DNA from: Croceibacterium segetis
GTDB lineage: Bacteria > Pseudomonadota > Alphaproteobacteria > Sphingomonadales > Sphingomonadaceae
Length of the DNA: 64,000 nt
Assembly: GCF_011320115.1 (NCBI RefSeq)
Contig: NZ_JAANOZ010000009.1
Span: 1-64,000 of the forward strand
Direction: 5' to 3'
The notes beneath the pieces were generated by a model. The model was not told the DNA's origin. It searched no databases and worked only from the letters and a program-made list of their open reading frames with translations. A program made the position numbers and the translations under genes. Below, one piece after another: positions 1 through 8,481 of the stretch; positions within the stretch are counted from its first letter, which is position 1; every line of letters begins with the position of its first letter.

Positions 1-226
1 CGCTCGGCGCGGCGCTGCGCACCTCGAACGGCACGCCGCCGGCGGCGCGGATTTCTTCCTTCACGATCCTGGCGATGCCGTCGAGGTGAGCATAGCAGAT
101 CGCCAGCTCGCTCGACGAGTTGACCACGGCGATCTTCGGCTTCTCCATGTCCTCCAGGCTGAGGCCGAGCGCGCGCCAGTTGGCGCGGCGGCTGCGGGAA
201 TTCGCGGCGAGGCTGCGCAGGGTCAT
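1..226 (-). CDS. IlvD/Edd-family dehydratase, N-terminal fragment
   Basis: The first 75 codons are visible and the gene runs off the left edge of the window. It starts at ATG 226, six bases after a GAGGAG ribosome-binding site. The residues include KPKIAVVNSSSE, a conserved YAHLDGIA segment and a later GGVPFEV, which is the pattern at the start of dihydroxy-acid dehydratase and 6-phosphogluconate/sugar-acid dehydratases (IlvD/Edd family, Fe-S enzymes). It begins only 10 bases after the stop of the transporter gene, so both sit in one operon. Sugar- or hydroxy-acid dehydration is therefore more likely than the branched-chain biosynthetic role, but substrate cannot be read from this fragment. 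Confidence 0.75.
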   Translation of the reverse strand, partial: MTLRSLAANSRSRRANWRALGLSLEDMEKPKIAVVNSSSELAICYAHLDGIARIVKEEIRAAGGVPFEVRSAAPS

Positions 227-236
227 TGTGAGCTCC

Positions 237-1616
237 TCAGGCGGTCGCGGCTTCGAGCGCGCGCTCGGCGTGGAGCCGCTTGGCGTAGACCGCGAGCGCC
301 ACCACGCCGATGGCCACGCCGGCGAGGCAGTAGCCGGTGAAAGAATAGCCGTTCAGCACCGCGTCGCGGTCATGGATGAACCACGCCGCGCCGACGATGG
401 GCGCAGCGACGGCGGCGAACTTGGCGACGAAGCTGGCCCAGCCGCCGCCGGTCGAGCGGATCGCGCTCGGGTAGTAGATGGTCGTCATCGAAATCACCGC
501 CGCGTGGCCGATGCCGACCATGATCGTTCCGAAGACGATGATCGGGATGAACCAGGGGCCGCCGGTGAGACCCCAGCCGACCGCCAGCATCGCCGGAACG
601 CCGAGCAGCGGCGCGAGCGCGATCCACAGCGGACCGCGCTTTTCCGTGACGGCCAGCAGCAGTACCCCGCCGACCGCACCGATGAGCCCGCCGGCCGAAC
701 CGATGTTCGTCCCCTCGATTCGATCGACGCCGAGCATTTCGAGAAAGATGACGCTGAAGCTGACCCGCATATAGATCGCGAACGACGAGAAGAAGTAGGT
801 GAACCAGATCACCGGGGTGATGAACGCGAGCGCGCCGCGGAACAGGTCCGCCGTCTTGGCCCAGGGGGATTCGCCCCGGGTCTTGCGCTCGTCGGGCAGG
901 GTGAAGCCGGTGTAGGGGATGTCGGCCGCGGCGGGATCGAAACGGCTGAGCGCTTTGCTGATCAGCGGCGCCGGCTTGCCCTTGGCGACCATCCAGCGGG
1001 CGGATTCAGGCAGCGTGAAGAGCAGGATCAGCGCCAACGCCATCGTCCCGGCGCCGCAGGCGAAGAACACCCATTGCCAACCGTAGTCTGGCGCGAGCAG
1101 GTTGGTCACCTGTCCCGCCGCGGCGCCGCCGATGCTGAAGCCAAGCATGATGATCGTCACCGCGGTCGCCTTCTTGCCCGAAGGCATGCACTCGATATTG
1201 AGCGACCAGGCCGGCGCGAGCAGCCCGCCGATCGCCAGCCCACCGAGGAAGCGTAGGCCGATGATCATCTCGGCGCTGGCGGCGAACCCGGTCACGAAGG
1301 TGAACGCGGCGCCGAGAAGCGTGCACCAGATGATCACCGGACGGCGGCCGTAGAGATCGGCGATGTACGACCCGGCGAGCGAGCCGATCATCTGACCGAG
1401 AAACGCCGCCGATGTGACGAGGCCCATCATCGCGTCCGTCAGGTGCAGCTCGTCGCGCAAGTACGGCAACGTGAAGGAGATCAGCGAAAAGTCGAGCCCG
1501 TCGAACAGGGTGACGAACGAGGAGATCACCAGCAGCCAGACGTGGAACCGGGTCACACCGGCGTTCTCGAAGAACGCGGTTACGTCGAGCATGCGGGATT
1601 CCGCTTCGCCGGCCAT
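237..1616 (-). CDS. MFS transporter, aromatic acid:H+ symporter-like
   Basis: A 459-residue inner-membrane permease of the major facilitator superfamily. The first transmembrane segment carries FDGLDFSL, the DGxD signature of the aromatic acid:H+ symporter (AAHS) branch typified by PcaK, and a loop carries the MFS motif as DLYGRRPVI. About twelve hydrophobic segments can be counted. The reading frame is open further upstream, but ATG 1616 is chosen because a GAGAGG ribosome-binding site ends six bases before it. It lies 64 bases downstream of an OmpR-type regulator and 10 bases upstream of an IlvD/Edd dehydratase, which suggests uptake of an acid that the dehydratase then processes. The precise substrate is inference. 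Confidence 0.85.
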   Translation of the reverse strand: MAGEAESRMLDVTAFFENAGVTRFHVWLLVISSFVTLFDGLDFSLISFTLPYLRDELHLTDAMMGLVTSAAFLGQMIGSLAGSYIADLYGRRPVIIWCTLLGAAFTFVTGFAASAEMIIGLRFLGGLAIGGLLAPAWSLNIECMPSGKKATAVTIIMLGFSIGGAAAGQVTNLLAPDYGWQWVFFACGAGTMALALILLFTLPESARWMVAKGKPAPLISKALSRFDPAAADIPYTGFTLPDERKTRGESPWAKTADLFRGALAFITPVIWFTYFFSSFAIYMRVSFSVIFLEMLGVDRIEGTNIGSAGGLIGAVGGVLLLAVTEKRGPLWIALAPLLGVPAMLAVGWGLTGGPWFIPIIVFGTIMVGIGHAAVISMTTIYYPSAIRSTGGGWASFVAKFAAVAAPIVGAAWFIHDRDAVLNGYSFTGYCLAGVAIGVVALAVYAKRLHAERALEAATA

Positions 1617-1680
1617 GGTCATCCTCTCGCTTGTTGTCTTTGTCCGAGAGGTAACGCGCTGTTCCGTATCGCGCCAGCGC

Positions 1681-2442
1681 TTATCCGTCCTCGAGCTCCG
1701 CCTCCGCCTGCCACAGGGCATTCCGGCGCAGATAGGCGTCGAGCGCGTCCTCTTCGGCAACCGCATCGTCGAGGAGGAACATCCGGTCGGCGTAAAGACG
1801 ATAGCCGCCACGCGGGTCGGTCGCGACGAGTCCCTCGCAACCGAACTCCGCCAGCTTGCTGCGCAGCCGCGAGATATGGACCTCGACGCTGTTGGTCTCG
1901 GGCTCGTGATTGAGCCGCCAGACATCGCGCAGCAGCTGGACGCGGGTCACGCGCTGGCCGGCGTTATCGGCCAGCCGCCAGAGCACCCCGAACTCGCGCG
2001 GGTGCAGCGCCAGCCAGCGCCCGCCGCGGCGGGCGTCGCGGTGGAACAGATCGAGCGTCAGCGGCCCGAGGCTGCGCCAGCGCGGCAGCATGCCGAACAT
2101 CTCGTCGACCCGGTGGGCGCGCGCTTCGAGCTCGCGCAGCCCGACCGTCGCCGGGAGCGCCTCGGCACAGCCAAGCGTCAGCAGCGCGGCACGTTCGGCA
2201 GGCTCCTCGATGCCGAGCATCAGCAGGCGCCAGGCCGGCCGGTCGGCCTCGGCCATGCCTTCCCTCTCAGCGTGCGAGAGCTCGCGAGCATCGGCGAGGA
2301 GCACGTGGCGACATTCGGCTCGCAATCCGCCGCGCCCGCCGCAAAGGCTCCAGCCCAGCCGCCGCAAATCCCACTGCCATGGCGGATCGCGCATCCCCGC
2401 GACCCATCCAAAGGTTGTCACGACCACCCTCCGTGCGCCCAT
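1681..2442 (-). CDS. OmpR/PhoB-type winged-helix transcriptional regulator
   Basis: A 253-residue protein whose C-terminal half is a Trans_reg_C winged helix: LHPREFGVLWRLADNAG, then LLRDVW, the recognition helix NSVEVHISRLRSKL and the wing RGGYRLYAD. The N-terminal half is the size of a receiver domain but is degenerate. The acidic pocket is not evident and only LLAD could be a remnant of the phosphoacceptor strand. It may therefore act as an unphosphorylated pseudo-receiver regulator. No histidine kinase lies next to it. It is followed by the transporter and dehydratase genes on the same strand and probably controls them. The start is uncertain because no clear ribosome-binding site is visible. 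Confidence 0.7.
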   Translation of the reverse strand: MGARRVVVTTFGWVAGMRDPPWQWDLRRLGWSLCGGRGGLRAECRHVLLADARELSHAEREGMAEADRPAWRLLMLGIEEPAERAALLTLGCAEALPATVGLRELEARAHRVDEMFGMLPRWRSLGPLTLDLFHRDARRGGRWLALHPREFGVLWRLADNAGQRVTRVQLLRDVWRLNHEPETNSVEVHISRLRSKLAEFGCEGLVATDPRGGYRLYADRMFLLDDAVAEEDALDAYLRRNALWQAEAELEDG

Positions 2443-2547
2443 CCCGGACCAGACACCGCAACAGGTTAACGTGGCGTGCGCAAGCGCCGAATAGCCCGAT
2501 CTGGACCCAAGGCGGCCCCCGGGGACAGGCGGGCCGCTAACCCAAGT

Positions 2548-3762
2548 TCAGGCGGCGGTGGTGTTGACGCCCATCTGCTGGAGGTAGCGCTTCACGTTGC
2601 GCGCCGCCTGGCGCAAGCGCTGCTCGTTCTCGACCATGGCGATGCGCACGAAGCCTTCGCCCTGCTCGCCGAAGCCGACTCCCGGAGCGACGGCCACTTC
2701 GGCGTGGGTCAGCAGCTGCTTGGCGAACTCGAGGCTGCCCATGTGCTTGAGCGAAGGCGGGAGCGGCACCCAGGCGAACATCGAGGCCGGCGGCGGCGGA
2801 ATGTCCCATCCGGCGCGGCCAAAGGCCTCGACCATCACGTCGCGGCGCTTCTGGTACAGCTCGCGGTTGCGGTCGACGATGTCCTGCGGGCCGTTGAGCG
2901 CGGCGCACGCGGCGGCCTGGATCGGCGTGAACGCGCCGTAATCGAGGTACGACTTCACCCGCGTCAGCGCCGAGATCAGGTCGCGATTGCCGACACAGAA
3001 GCCGATCCGCCAGCCGGCCATCGAGAAGGTCTTGGAGAGGCTGGTGAACTCGACCGCGACATCCTTCGCGCCGGGCACCTGGAGGATCGAGGGGGTCGGC
3101 TTGCCGTCGAAGTAGAGCTCCGAGTAGGCCAGGTCGGAAATGACCCAAATCTTGTTCTCTTTCGCCCAGGCGACGAGCTTTTCGTAGAAAGCCAAATCAA
3201 CCACCTCGGCGGTGGGATTCGACGGGAAATTGACCACCAGCACACTCGGCCGCGGAACGGTGAACTTCATCGCCCGGTCGAGCGATTCCCAGTACTCCGC
3301 ATCCGGCGTCGTCGGCACAGCCCGGATCGTCGCACCGGCGACCATGAAGCCGAAGGTGTGGATCGGATAGCTCGGATTGGGCGCCAGGACCACGTCGCCA
3401 GGCGCGGTGATCGCCGTGGCGAGGCTGGCGAGCCCTTCCTTCGAGCCCATCGTCACGACCACCTCGCGTTCGGGATCGAGCTCGACGCCGAAACGGCGGC
3501 CGTAGTAATTCGCCTGCGCCTTGCGCAGCCCTGGAATGCCCTTCGATTGCGAGTAGCCGTGGGCGTCGGGCTTGCTCGCCACCTCGCACAGCTTGTCGAT
3601 CACGTGCTGCGGCGGCGGCAGGTCCGGATTGCCCATGCCGAGGTCGATGATGTCCCTGCCCGCCTGGCGTGCTGCGTGCCGCATCGCGTTGACTTCGGCG
3701 ATGACATAGGGCGGCAGGCGCTTGATGCGGTAGAACTCGGTATCCATGACCTCAGCTTGCAT
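2548..3762 (-). CDS. alaC: PLP-dependent alanine aminotransferase (AlaC-like)
   Basis: A 404-residue fold-type I aminotransferase. Visible signatures are LGMGNPDLPPP near residue 42, the PNPSYPIH segment, NFPSNPTA for cofactor contact, SDLAYSEL with the PLP-binding Asp, and SLSKTFSMAGWRIG, where Lys244 forms the Schiff base. This pattern matches AlaC (YfdZ) and the related LL-diaminopimelate aminotransferase-like group, so glutamate-pyruvate transamination is the likely reaction. An alternative start lies five codons in (ATG 3747, MDTEF); neither ATG has a strong ribosome-binding site. The gene is divergent from phaC with about 105 bases between them. Confidence 0.85.
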   Translation of the reverse strand: MQAEVMDTEFYRIKRLPPYVIAEVNAMRHAARQAGRDIIDLGMGNPDLPPPQHVIDKLCEVASKPDAHGYSQSKGIPGLRKAQANYYGRRFGVELDPEREVVVTMGSKEGLASLATAITAPGDVVLAPNPSYPIHTFGFMVAGATIRAVPTTPDAEYWESLDRAMKFTVPRPSVLVVNFPSNPTAEVVDLAFYEKLVAWAKENKIWVISDLAYSELYFDGKPTPSILQVPGAKDVAVEFTSLSKTFSMAGWRIGFCVGNRDLISALTRVKSYLDYGAFTPIQAAACAALNGPQDIVDRNRELYQKRRDVMVEAFGRAGWDIPPPPASMFAWVPLPPSLKHMGSLEFAKQLLTHAEVAVAPGVGFGEQGEGFVRIAMVENEQRLRQAARNVKRYLQQMGVNTTAA

Positions 3763-3867
3763 TTGGCACGCGGCCTGATTGCCGCGTCACCGCCGATTGT
3801 GGCGGAATCGCCCCTATCGCGCAATTGATTGCTCGCAACTGTAAATCCGCGCCACTAAGTTGCGCGC

Positions 3868-5724
3868 ATGAGCGAGACCGAGACCGCCGACCTGTTCACC
3901 GAAATGCTGCGCGCGCAGAGCGAAGCGGCGCGGCAGATGGTCACCGCCAGCATGCCGAGCGAAGCCGCACTCGCCGAATGGGGCGAGGCAGCGCAGCGCC
4001 TGCAGGCGATGTGGTCGGAGTTCCACGCCCAGGACAAGCTGCCCGAGCCGCCGACGCCCTTCCTCGCCGACCCCGCGCAATGGATGGGGCTGATGCAGGC
4101 CTGGTACAAGCAGATCCCCCTGCTCGATCCCGAGCGCCAGCAGCAGCTATGGCAGGAGGGAATGGAGCTGTGGCAGCACATCCTCGAGCAATACGGCGTC
4201 GGCCCCCATGGCGAGACCACAGCCGCGCCACCGAAGGCCGAGCCCGACCTCCCGCGCAAGGACCGCCGCTTCGCCGATCCGGCCTGGCGCGAGCAGCCGG
4301 TCTTCGCGCTAATCCACCAGACCTATTTGCTGTTCGCCGAGCGCCTGAGCGAGATGGTCGACGACGTGAAAGGGGTCAGCGAGCAAGAGCGCGAGCAGCT
4401 GCGCTTCGCGCTCAAGAGCGTGCTCGACGCGATGAGCCCGGCGAACTTCCCGCTGACCAACCCGGTGGTGCTCGAGCGTACGCTCGAGACCCACGGCGCC
4501 AACCTGATCCGCGGCATCGAACGGCTCACCGCCGATCTCGAAAAGGGCCAGCTGACGCATACCGACGCGAGCGCGTTCAAGCTCGGCGAGAACATCGCCT
4601 GCACGCCGGGCAAGGTGGTCCACGAGACGCCGCTCTACCAATTGATCCAGTATTCGCCGGCAACGGACGAAGTGCTGGAGACACCGCTGGTGATCTTCCC
4701 GCCGTGGATCAACCGCTTCTACATCCTCGATCTCAACCCGAAGAAGAGCTTCGTGAAGTGGGCGGTCGACCAAGGCCTGACGGTCTTCATGGTCAGCTGG
4801 CGCTCGGCCGACGCAAGCCTCGCCGACGTGACCTGGGACGACTACGTCCGCGCCGAAATCGACGCGATCGATCACATCCGCGAGCGGCTGAAGGTGCCGT
4901 CGGTCCATGCGGTCGGCTACTGCGTTGCCGGGACCACCCTCGCCGCCACATTGGCGATCCTCGCCCGGCGCCGCGAGGCCGACAAGGTGCGGAGCGCCAC
5001 CTTCCTCACCGCGCAAGTCGATTTCGAGCGCGCCGGCGACCTCAAGCTTTTCGTCGACGACACCCAGCTCGAGCTGATTCGCCAGGCGAGCCAGGGCGGT
5101 TTCCTCGACGGCCGCTACATGGCGGCGACGTTCAACATGCTGCGCGGCTCCGACCTGATCTGGAACTACGTGGTCAACTACTACCTGCTCGGCGAGGACT
5201 ACCCGGCGTTCGACCTGCTGTACTGGAACGGCGACGTGACCAACCTGCCGGCCAAGTGGCACGAGAGCTACCTGCGCGACCTCTACCGCGACAACAAGCT
5301 GGTCCAGCCCGACGCACTTCAGGCGGACGGTACGCCGATCGACCTGCACCTGGTCGAAACGCCGAGCTACATCCAGGCCGGGCGCGAGGACCATATCGCT
5401 CCGCCCGAAAGCGTGTGGCGGCTGACCGGGCAACTTGCCGGGCCGATGCGCTTCGTCCTCGCCGGCAGCGGGCACATCGCCGGCGTGGTCAACCCTCCCT
5501 CGGCGCGCAAATACCAGTACTGGACCAACGACTCGCTGGCGGACTCGTTGGAAGCCTTTCTAGCAAAGGCCGAGGAACACCCCGGGAGCTGGTGGACCGA
5601 TTGGCTGGCATGGCTCGAATCGATCGACGGCGCGCGGGTCAAGGCCGGCGGGAAGCGCAAGCCGGGCGGACGCGGTGATTCGGTGATCGAGGACGCCCCC
5701 GGGCGCTACGTCGCGATGCGCTGA
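3868..5724 (+). CDS. phaC: class I poly(3-hydroxyalkanoate) synthase
   Basis: A 618-residue PHA synthase that polymerises (R)-3-hydroxyacyl-CoA on granule surfaces. The N-terminal PhaC domain is followed by an alpha/beta-hydrolase core with the lipase-like box GYCVAGT, where Cys352 is the catalytic nucleophile. The expected PPWINRFYILDLNPKKS block precedes it. The C-terminal REDHIAPP and GSGHIAGVVNPP segments carry the catalytic Asp and His regions. Length agrees with class I enzymes, which act without PhaE or PhaR subunits. A phasin gene with its own promoter begins about 90 bases downstream, which fits a granule-forming locus. No phaA, phaB or phaR lies in the window. Confidence 0.95.
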   Translation: MSETETADLFTEMLRAQSEAARQMVTASMPSEAALAEWGEAAQRLQAMWSEFHAQDKLPEPPTPFLADPAQWMGLMQAWYKQIPLLDPERQQQLWQEGMELWQHILEQYGVGPHGETTAAPPKAEPDLPRKDRRFADPAWREQPVFALIHQTYLLFAERLSEMVDDVKGVSEQEREQLRFALKSVLDAMSPANFPLTNPVVLERTLETHGANLIRGIERLTADLEKGQLTHTDASAFKLGENIACTPGKVVHETPLYQLIQYSPATDEVLETPLVIFPPWINRFYILDLNPKKSFVKWAVDQGLTVFMVSWRSADASLADVTWDDYVRAEIDAIDHIRERLKVPSVHAVGYCVAGTTLAATLAILARRREADKVRSATFLTAQVDFERAGDLKLFVDDTQLELIRQASQGGFLDGRYMAATFNMLRGSDLIWNYVVNYYLLGEDYPAFDLLYWNGDVTNLPAKWHESYLRDLYRDNKLVQPDALQADGTPIDLHLVETPSYIQAGREDHIAPPESVWRLTGQLAGPMRFVLAGSGHIAGVVNPPSARKYQYWTNDSLADSLEAFLAKAEEHPGSWWTDWLAWLESIDGARVKAGGKRKPGGRGDSVIEDAPGRYVAMR

Positions 5725-5731
5725 CGCGCTT

Positions 5732-5797
5732 TTGTTGCACTGCACCATTTTCTCCTTGACTTCGCACTTGCGAGGGTTATTTTGTGCACTGCAACAA
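5732..5797 (+). promoter_or_regulatory. phasin promoter flanked by paired TGCACTGCA operators
   Basis: Between phaC and the phasin gene there is a sigma70-like promoter: TTGACT (5756-5761), a 16-base spacer and TATTTT (5778-5783). It is bracketed by two copies of the near-palindrome TGCACTGCA, at 5736-5744 and 5785-5793. Their flanks make an inverted pair: TTGTTGCACTGCA reads forward at 5732 and, on the other strand with one central base changed, ends at 5797. The second copy lies over the expected transcription start. TGC-rich boxes are the known targets of the PHA-responsive repressor PhaR, so these are probably PhaR operators. That assignment is inference. Confidence 0.6.
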
Positions 5798-5815
5798 GAC
5801 CGAGGTACGAGGACA

Positions 5816-6595
5816 ATGGCCGAGTCTCCCGACAACGCCGTGAAAAGCGCCGAACAGGCCTACGCCGCCGCTGCGGCCGCGGCCAAGCCGGTGAAGTCCG
5901 AGATTGCCGAAGTCGAGGCTGCGCCCGTCGCGATCGACCAACCCGCGAGGGGCGCAGCTTCGGCGAAGGCGCCGAAGTCCAAGCCCGCCGCCCGCAAGGT
6001 CACGGCCAGGAAAGCGAGCAAGCCGGCCAGCAAGAAGCCGGTTGCCAAGGTTAGCAGGAAGATTTCGAAGCCGCGCCGCCTCCCGGCTCCCAAGCCCAAG
6101 GCGCTCGCGGCGAGTGCACCCCGTTTCACAGTTACCGAATTGAAGGAAAAGATCATGGCTACCGCCAAAACCGCCGATTTCACCAAGCCGTTCACCGACG
6201 TGATCAGCGACGCGCAGAGCAAGGCCAAGGCCGCGTTCGACAAGAGCGCCGCGTTGGCCGCCGAGGCGACCGAGTTCGCCAAGGGCAACGTCGAAGCCGT
6301 CGTCGAGAGCACCAAGGTCTACGCCGCCGGCGTCCAGGACCTCGGCAAGACCTATGCCGAGGAAGCCAAGTCGGCTTTCGAGACGATGACCGCCGACATC
6401 AAGGAACTCGCCGCGGTGAAGAGCCCGGCCGAGCTGTTCCAGCTGCAAGCCAAGCTCGCCCGTCGCAACTTCGACGCGCTGGTCGCTTACAGCTCGAAGA
6501 ACACCGACGCCGTGAGCAAGCTCGCGACCGAGGCCTTCGCGCCGATTTCGGGCCGCATCAGCCTCGCGGCCGAGAAGATTTCCAAGGCCGCCTGA
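5816..6595 (+). CDS. phaP: phasin with Lys/Ala/Pro-rich N-terminal extension
   Basis: A 259-residue granule-associated protein. Residues about 60-105 are a basic tract of Lys, Ala and Pro (for example RKASKPASKKP) like the DNA-binding tails of PhaF-type or histone-H1-like proteins. From about residue 114 onward it is a Phasin_2 domain of amphipathic helices, starting MATAKTADFTKPF. ATG 5816 follows a CGAGGACA ribosome-binding site. A second in-frame ATG at 6155 has its own strong site (GAAGGA) and would yield a 146-residue form lacking the basic region. Function is likely to coat PHA granules and perhaps tether them to the nucleoid. A 15-bp hairpin terminator follows. Confidence 0.85.
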   Translation: MAESPDNAVKSAEQAYAAAAAAAKPVKSEIAEVEAAPVAIDQPARGAASAKAPKSKPAARKVTARKASKPASKKPVAKVSRKISKPRRLPAPKPKALAASAPRFTVTELKEKIMATAKTADFTKPFTDVISDAQSKAKAAFDKSAALAAEATEFAKGNVEAVVESTKVYAAGVQDLGKTYAEEAKSAFETMTADIKELAAVKSPAELFQLQAKLARRNFDALVAYSSKNTDAVSKLATEAFAPISGRISLAAEKISKAA

Positions 6596-6645
6596 GGCCT
6601 TTCGCACTCCCGCCGGCATCTCTCCTCTCCCATTGCCGGCATAGG

Positions 6646-6681
6646 AACGGGCCGGACGGATTCACTCCGTCCGGCCCGTTT
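6646..6681 (+). terminator. intrinsic terminator after phasin gene
   Basis: A perfect 15-bp stem (6646-6660 with 6666-6680) enclosing the loop TTCAC, ending in a short T run. It sits 50 bases after the phasin stop codon and isolates it from clpS. Confidence 0.8.
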
Positions 6682-6767
6682 CGATTCCGGGAAATCAGAT
6701 GAGCGTTAACCGTTTGCATGAGCGACAACCTTGCGGCGGGACCGCGCGATACGATATTCTGCGTTCG

Positions 6768-7157
6768 ATGACCTGGACTCACGCCTTACCCGATCCTCTC
6801 TCCACCCCGCCGTTCGCCGCGGGCGAGGACGACGATTCGGGAATCGGCGTGCGCGACGGGCAGGGCCAGGTCGGCCTTGCGACCCGCACTCGCGCCAAGC
6901 CCAAGAAGCCGAGCCAGTACAAGGTGCTTATGCTCAACGACGACTACACGCCGATGGAATTCGTCGTGATGTGCCTCAAGCGGTTCTTCCGCATGGATCT
7001 CGAGCAGGCGACCAGGGTCATGCTTCACGTCCACCAGAAGGGCGTCGGGGTGTGCGGAGTGTTTCCCTACGAAGTCGCCGAGACCAAGGTGAACCAGGTG
7101 ATGGACTTCGCCCGCCAGAATCAGCACCCGCTGCAGTGCACGCTCGAAAAGGCCTGA
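6768..7157 (+). CDS. clpS: ATP-dependent Clp protease adaptor ClpS
   Basis: A 129-residue adaptor that delivers N-end-rule substrates to ClpAP. The core is unmistakable: [17 protein letters not shown] with the NDDYTPM substrate-pocket motif, then [15 protein letters not shown] and [10 protein letters not shown]. The first 40 residues are a flexible extension. ATG 6768 (MTWTHALP) is preferred; the frame is open to 6699. In many alphaproteobacteria clpA follows clpS directly, but here lptF follows instead, so the partner unfoldase must be elsewhere. Confidence 0.92.
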   Translation: MTWTHALPDPLSTPPFAAGEDDDSGIGVRDGQGQVGLATRTRAKPKKPSQYKVLMLNDDYTPMEFVVMCLKRFFRMDLEQATRVMLHVHQKGVGVCGVFPYEVAETKVNQVMDFARQNQHPLQCTLEKA

Positions 7158-7197
7158 ACGAACACCAGTTCGCGCATTCGGGCATGACCAACGCGGA

Positions 7198-8481
7198 ATG
7201 CGGGACTATAGGCTCGACTTCCCCAGCCGATCGATCGCGACACCCCGCTTGAAATTCCTCACTGCCACCGATCGCTACATCCTCCGCCTCGTGCTGATGC
7301 CGATGTTCGCGGTGTTCCTGATCGCCGCCTCGCTGCTGATCCTCGACAAGATGCTCAAGCTGTTCGAGTTCGTCTCGACCGAGGGCGGACCGGTCGGGGT
7401 GGTGTTCAGCATGCTCGTCAACCTGTTCCCCGAATATGCCGGGCTGGCGGTGCCGCTCGGGTTACTGCTCGGCGTGCTGCTCGCCTTCCGCAAGCTCGCC
7501 ACCTCGAGCGAGCTCGACGTAATGCGCGCGGTCGGCCTCAGCTACGTGCGCCTGCTGCGCGTGCCCTATCTCATCGCGCTTGTGCTGGTGGCGGTGAACC
7601 TGGCTATCGTCGGATATCTCCAACCGCTCGCGCGCTACGCTTACGAGCAGCAGCAATACGAGCTACGCTCGGGCGCGCTCGGGGCGTCGATCAAGGTCGG
7701 CGAGTTCACCACGCTCAAGGACCGCATGGCGCTGCGCATCGAGAAGAGCGAGGACGACGGCCGGCGCCTGATGGGCATCTTCGCCCGCGTCGCCGACAAG
7801 AAGGGCCAGGTGCTGGCGATCTCGGCCAGCGAGGGCCGCTTTCTCGCCAGCCAGGAAAACCGCAACACCATCATCCTGCGCCTGATCAACGGCACGATCG
7901 TGCAGGATACCCCCAAGCAGGCGCCGCGGGTGCTGAGTTTCTCGCAACACGACCTGCCGGTCGACCTGCCAGCCATCGAACGCTTCCGGAAACGCGGCAA
8001 CGAGAGCCGCGAATACGTCCTGCCCGAGTTGCTCAAGCTGGGCTGGAACGACACCACCCCGAAGGCCGAGCGCACCGGCAGCCAGGCCAATTTCAATTAC
8101 CGGATGGTCGAGGTAGTCATGATGCTGCTGCTGCCGTTGCTTGCGGTGGCGCTGGCGATCCCGCCCAAGCGCTCGACTTCGGCGCTCGGCGTGTTCGTCT
8201 CGATCGTGCTGGTGGTCGCCTACCACAAGGTCAATCAGTACGGGCAATCGATCGCCGAACTCGGCCAGGTCAGCCCGTACCTCGCCCTGTGGGGCCCATT
8301 CGCGTTGTTCAGCTTGCTCATCGTTTGGATGTTCTACCGCGTCGCCTACGTTCCCGGCGGCCAGGCGATCGGTGCGCTGGAAACCGCCTACGCCCGGCTG
8401 GCCAAGCAAGTGAAGCGCTTGTGGCAGCGGCGCGACCGTGCGCGCGGGATCATCGCTGCGGGGGCCGCCGATGCTGTTTGA
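7198..8481 (+). CDS. lptF: LPS export permease LptF
   Basis: A 427-residue YjgP/YjgQ-family inner-membrane protein. Three N-terminal transmembrane segments (including MFAVFLIAASLLILDKMLKL) precede a periplasmic beta-jellyroll-like region, and three further membrane segments follow near the C-terminus. With LptG it forms the membrane part of the LptB2FG transporter that extracts lipopolysaccharide from the inner membrane. The stretch FRKLATSSELDVMRAVGLS, the coupling helix that contacts LptB, is present. The ATG at 7198 is used; a TTG at 7249 (LKFLTATDRY) matches the usual family start better but lacks a ribosome-binding site. It overlaps lptG by 11 bases. Confidence 0.9.
   Translation: MRDYRLDFPSRSIATPRLKFLTATDRYILRLVLMPMFAVFLIAASLLILDKMLKLFEFVSTEGGPVGVVFSMLVNLFPEYAGLAVPLGLLLGVLLAFRKLATSSELDVMRAVGLSYVRLLRVPYLIALVLVAVNLAIVGYLQPLARYAYEQQQYELRSGALGASIKVGEFTTLKDRMALRIEKSEDDGRRLMGIFARVADKKGQVLAISASEGRFLASQENRNTIILRLINGTIVQDTPKQAPRVLSFSQHDLPVDLPAIERFRKRGNESREYVLPELLKLGWNDTTPKAERTGSQANFNYRMVEVVMMLLLPLLAVALAIPPKRSTSALGVFVSIVLVVAYHKVNQYGQSIAELGQVSPYLALWGPFALFSLLIVWMFYRVAYVPGGQAIGALETAYARLAKQVKRLWQRRDRARGIIAAGAADAV

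Noticed and set aside
237-1925. Longer MFS frame reaching 1925
   Set aside because: The first 100 residues are Arg/Ser-rich and antisense to the regulator gene; the transporter begins near 1616.
5732-5815. Upstream TTG start for the phasin gene
   Set aside because: It would translate the promoter and operator region; ATG 5816 has a proper ribosome-binding site.
6644-6681. GGAAC before clpS as an EcfG promoter
   Set aside because: No CGTT follows at 16-17 bases; the sequence is the arm of the phasin terminator.
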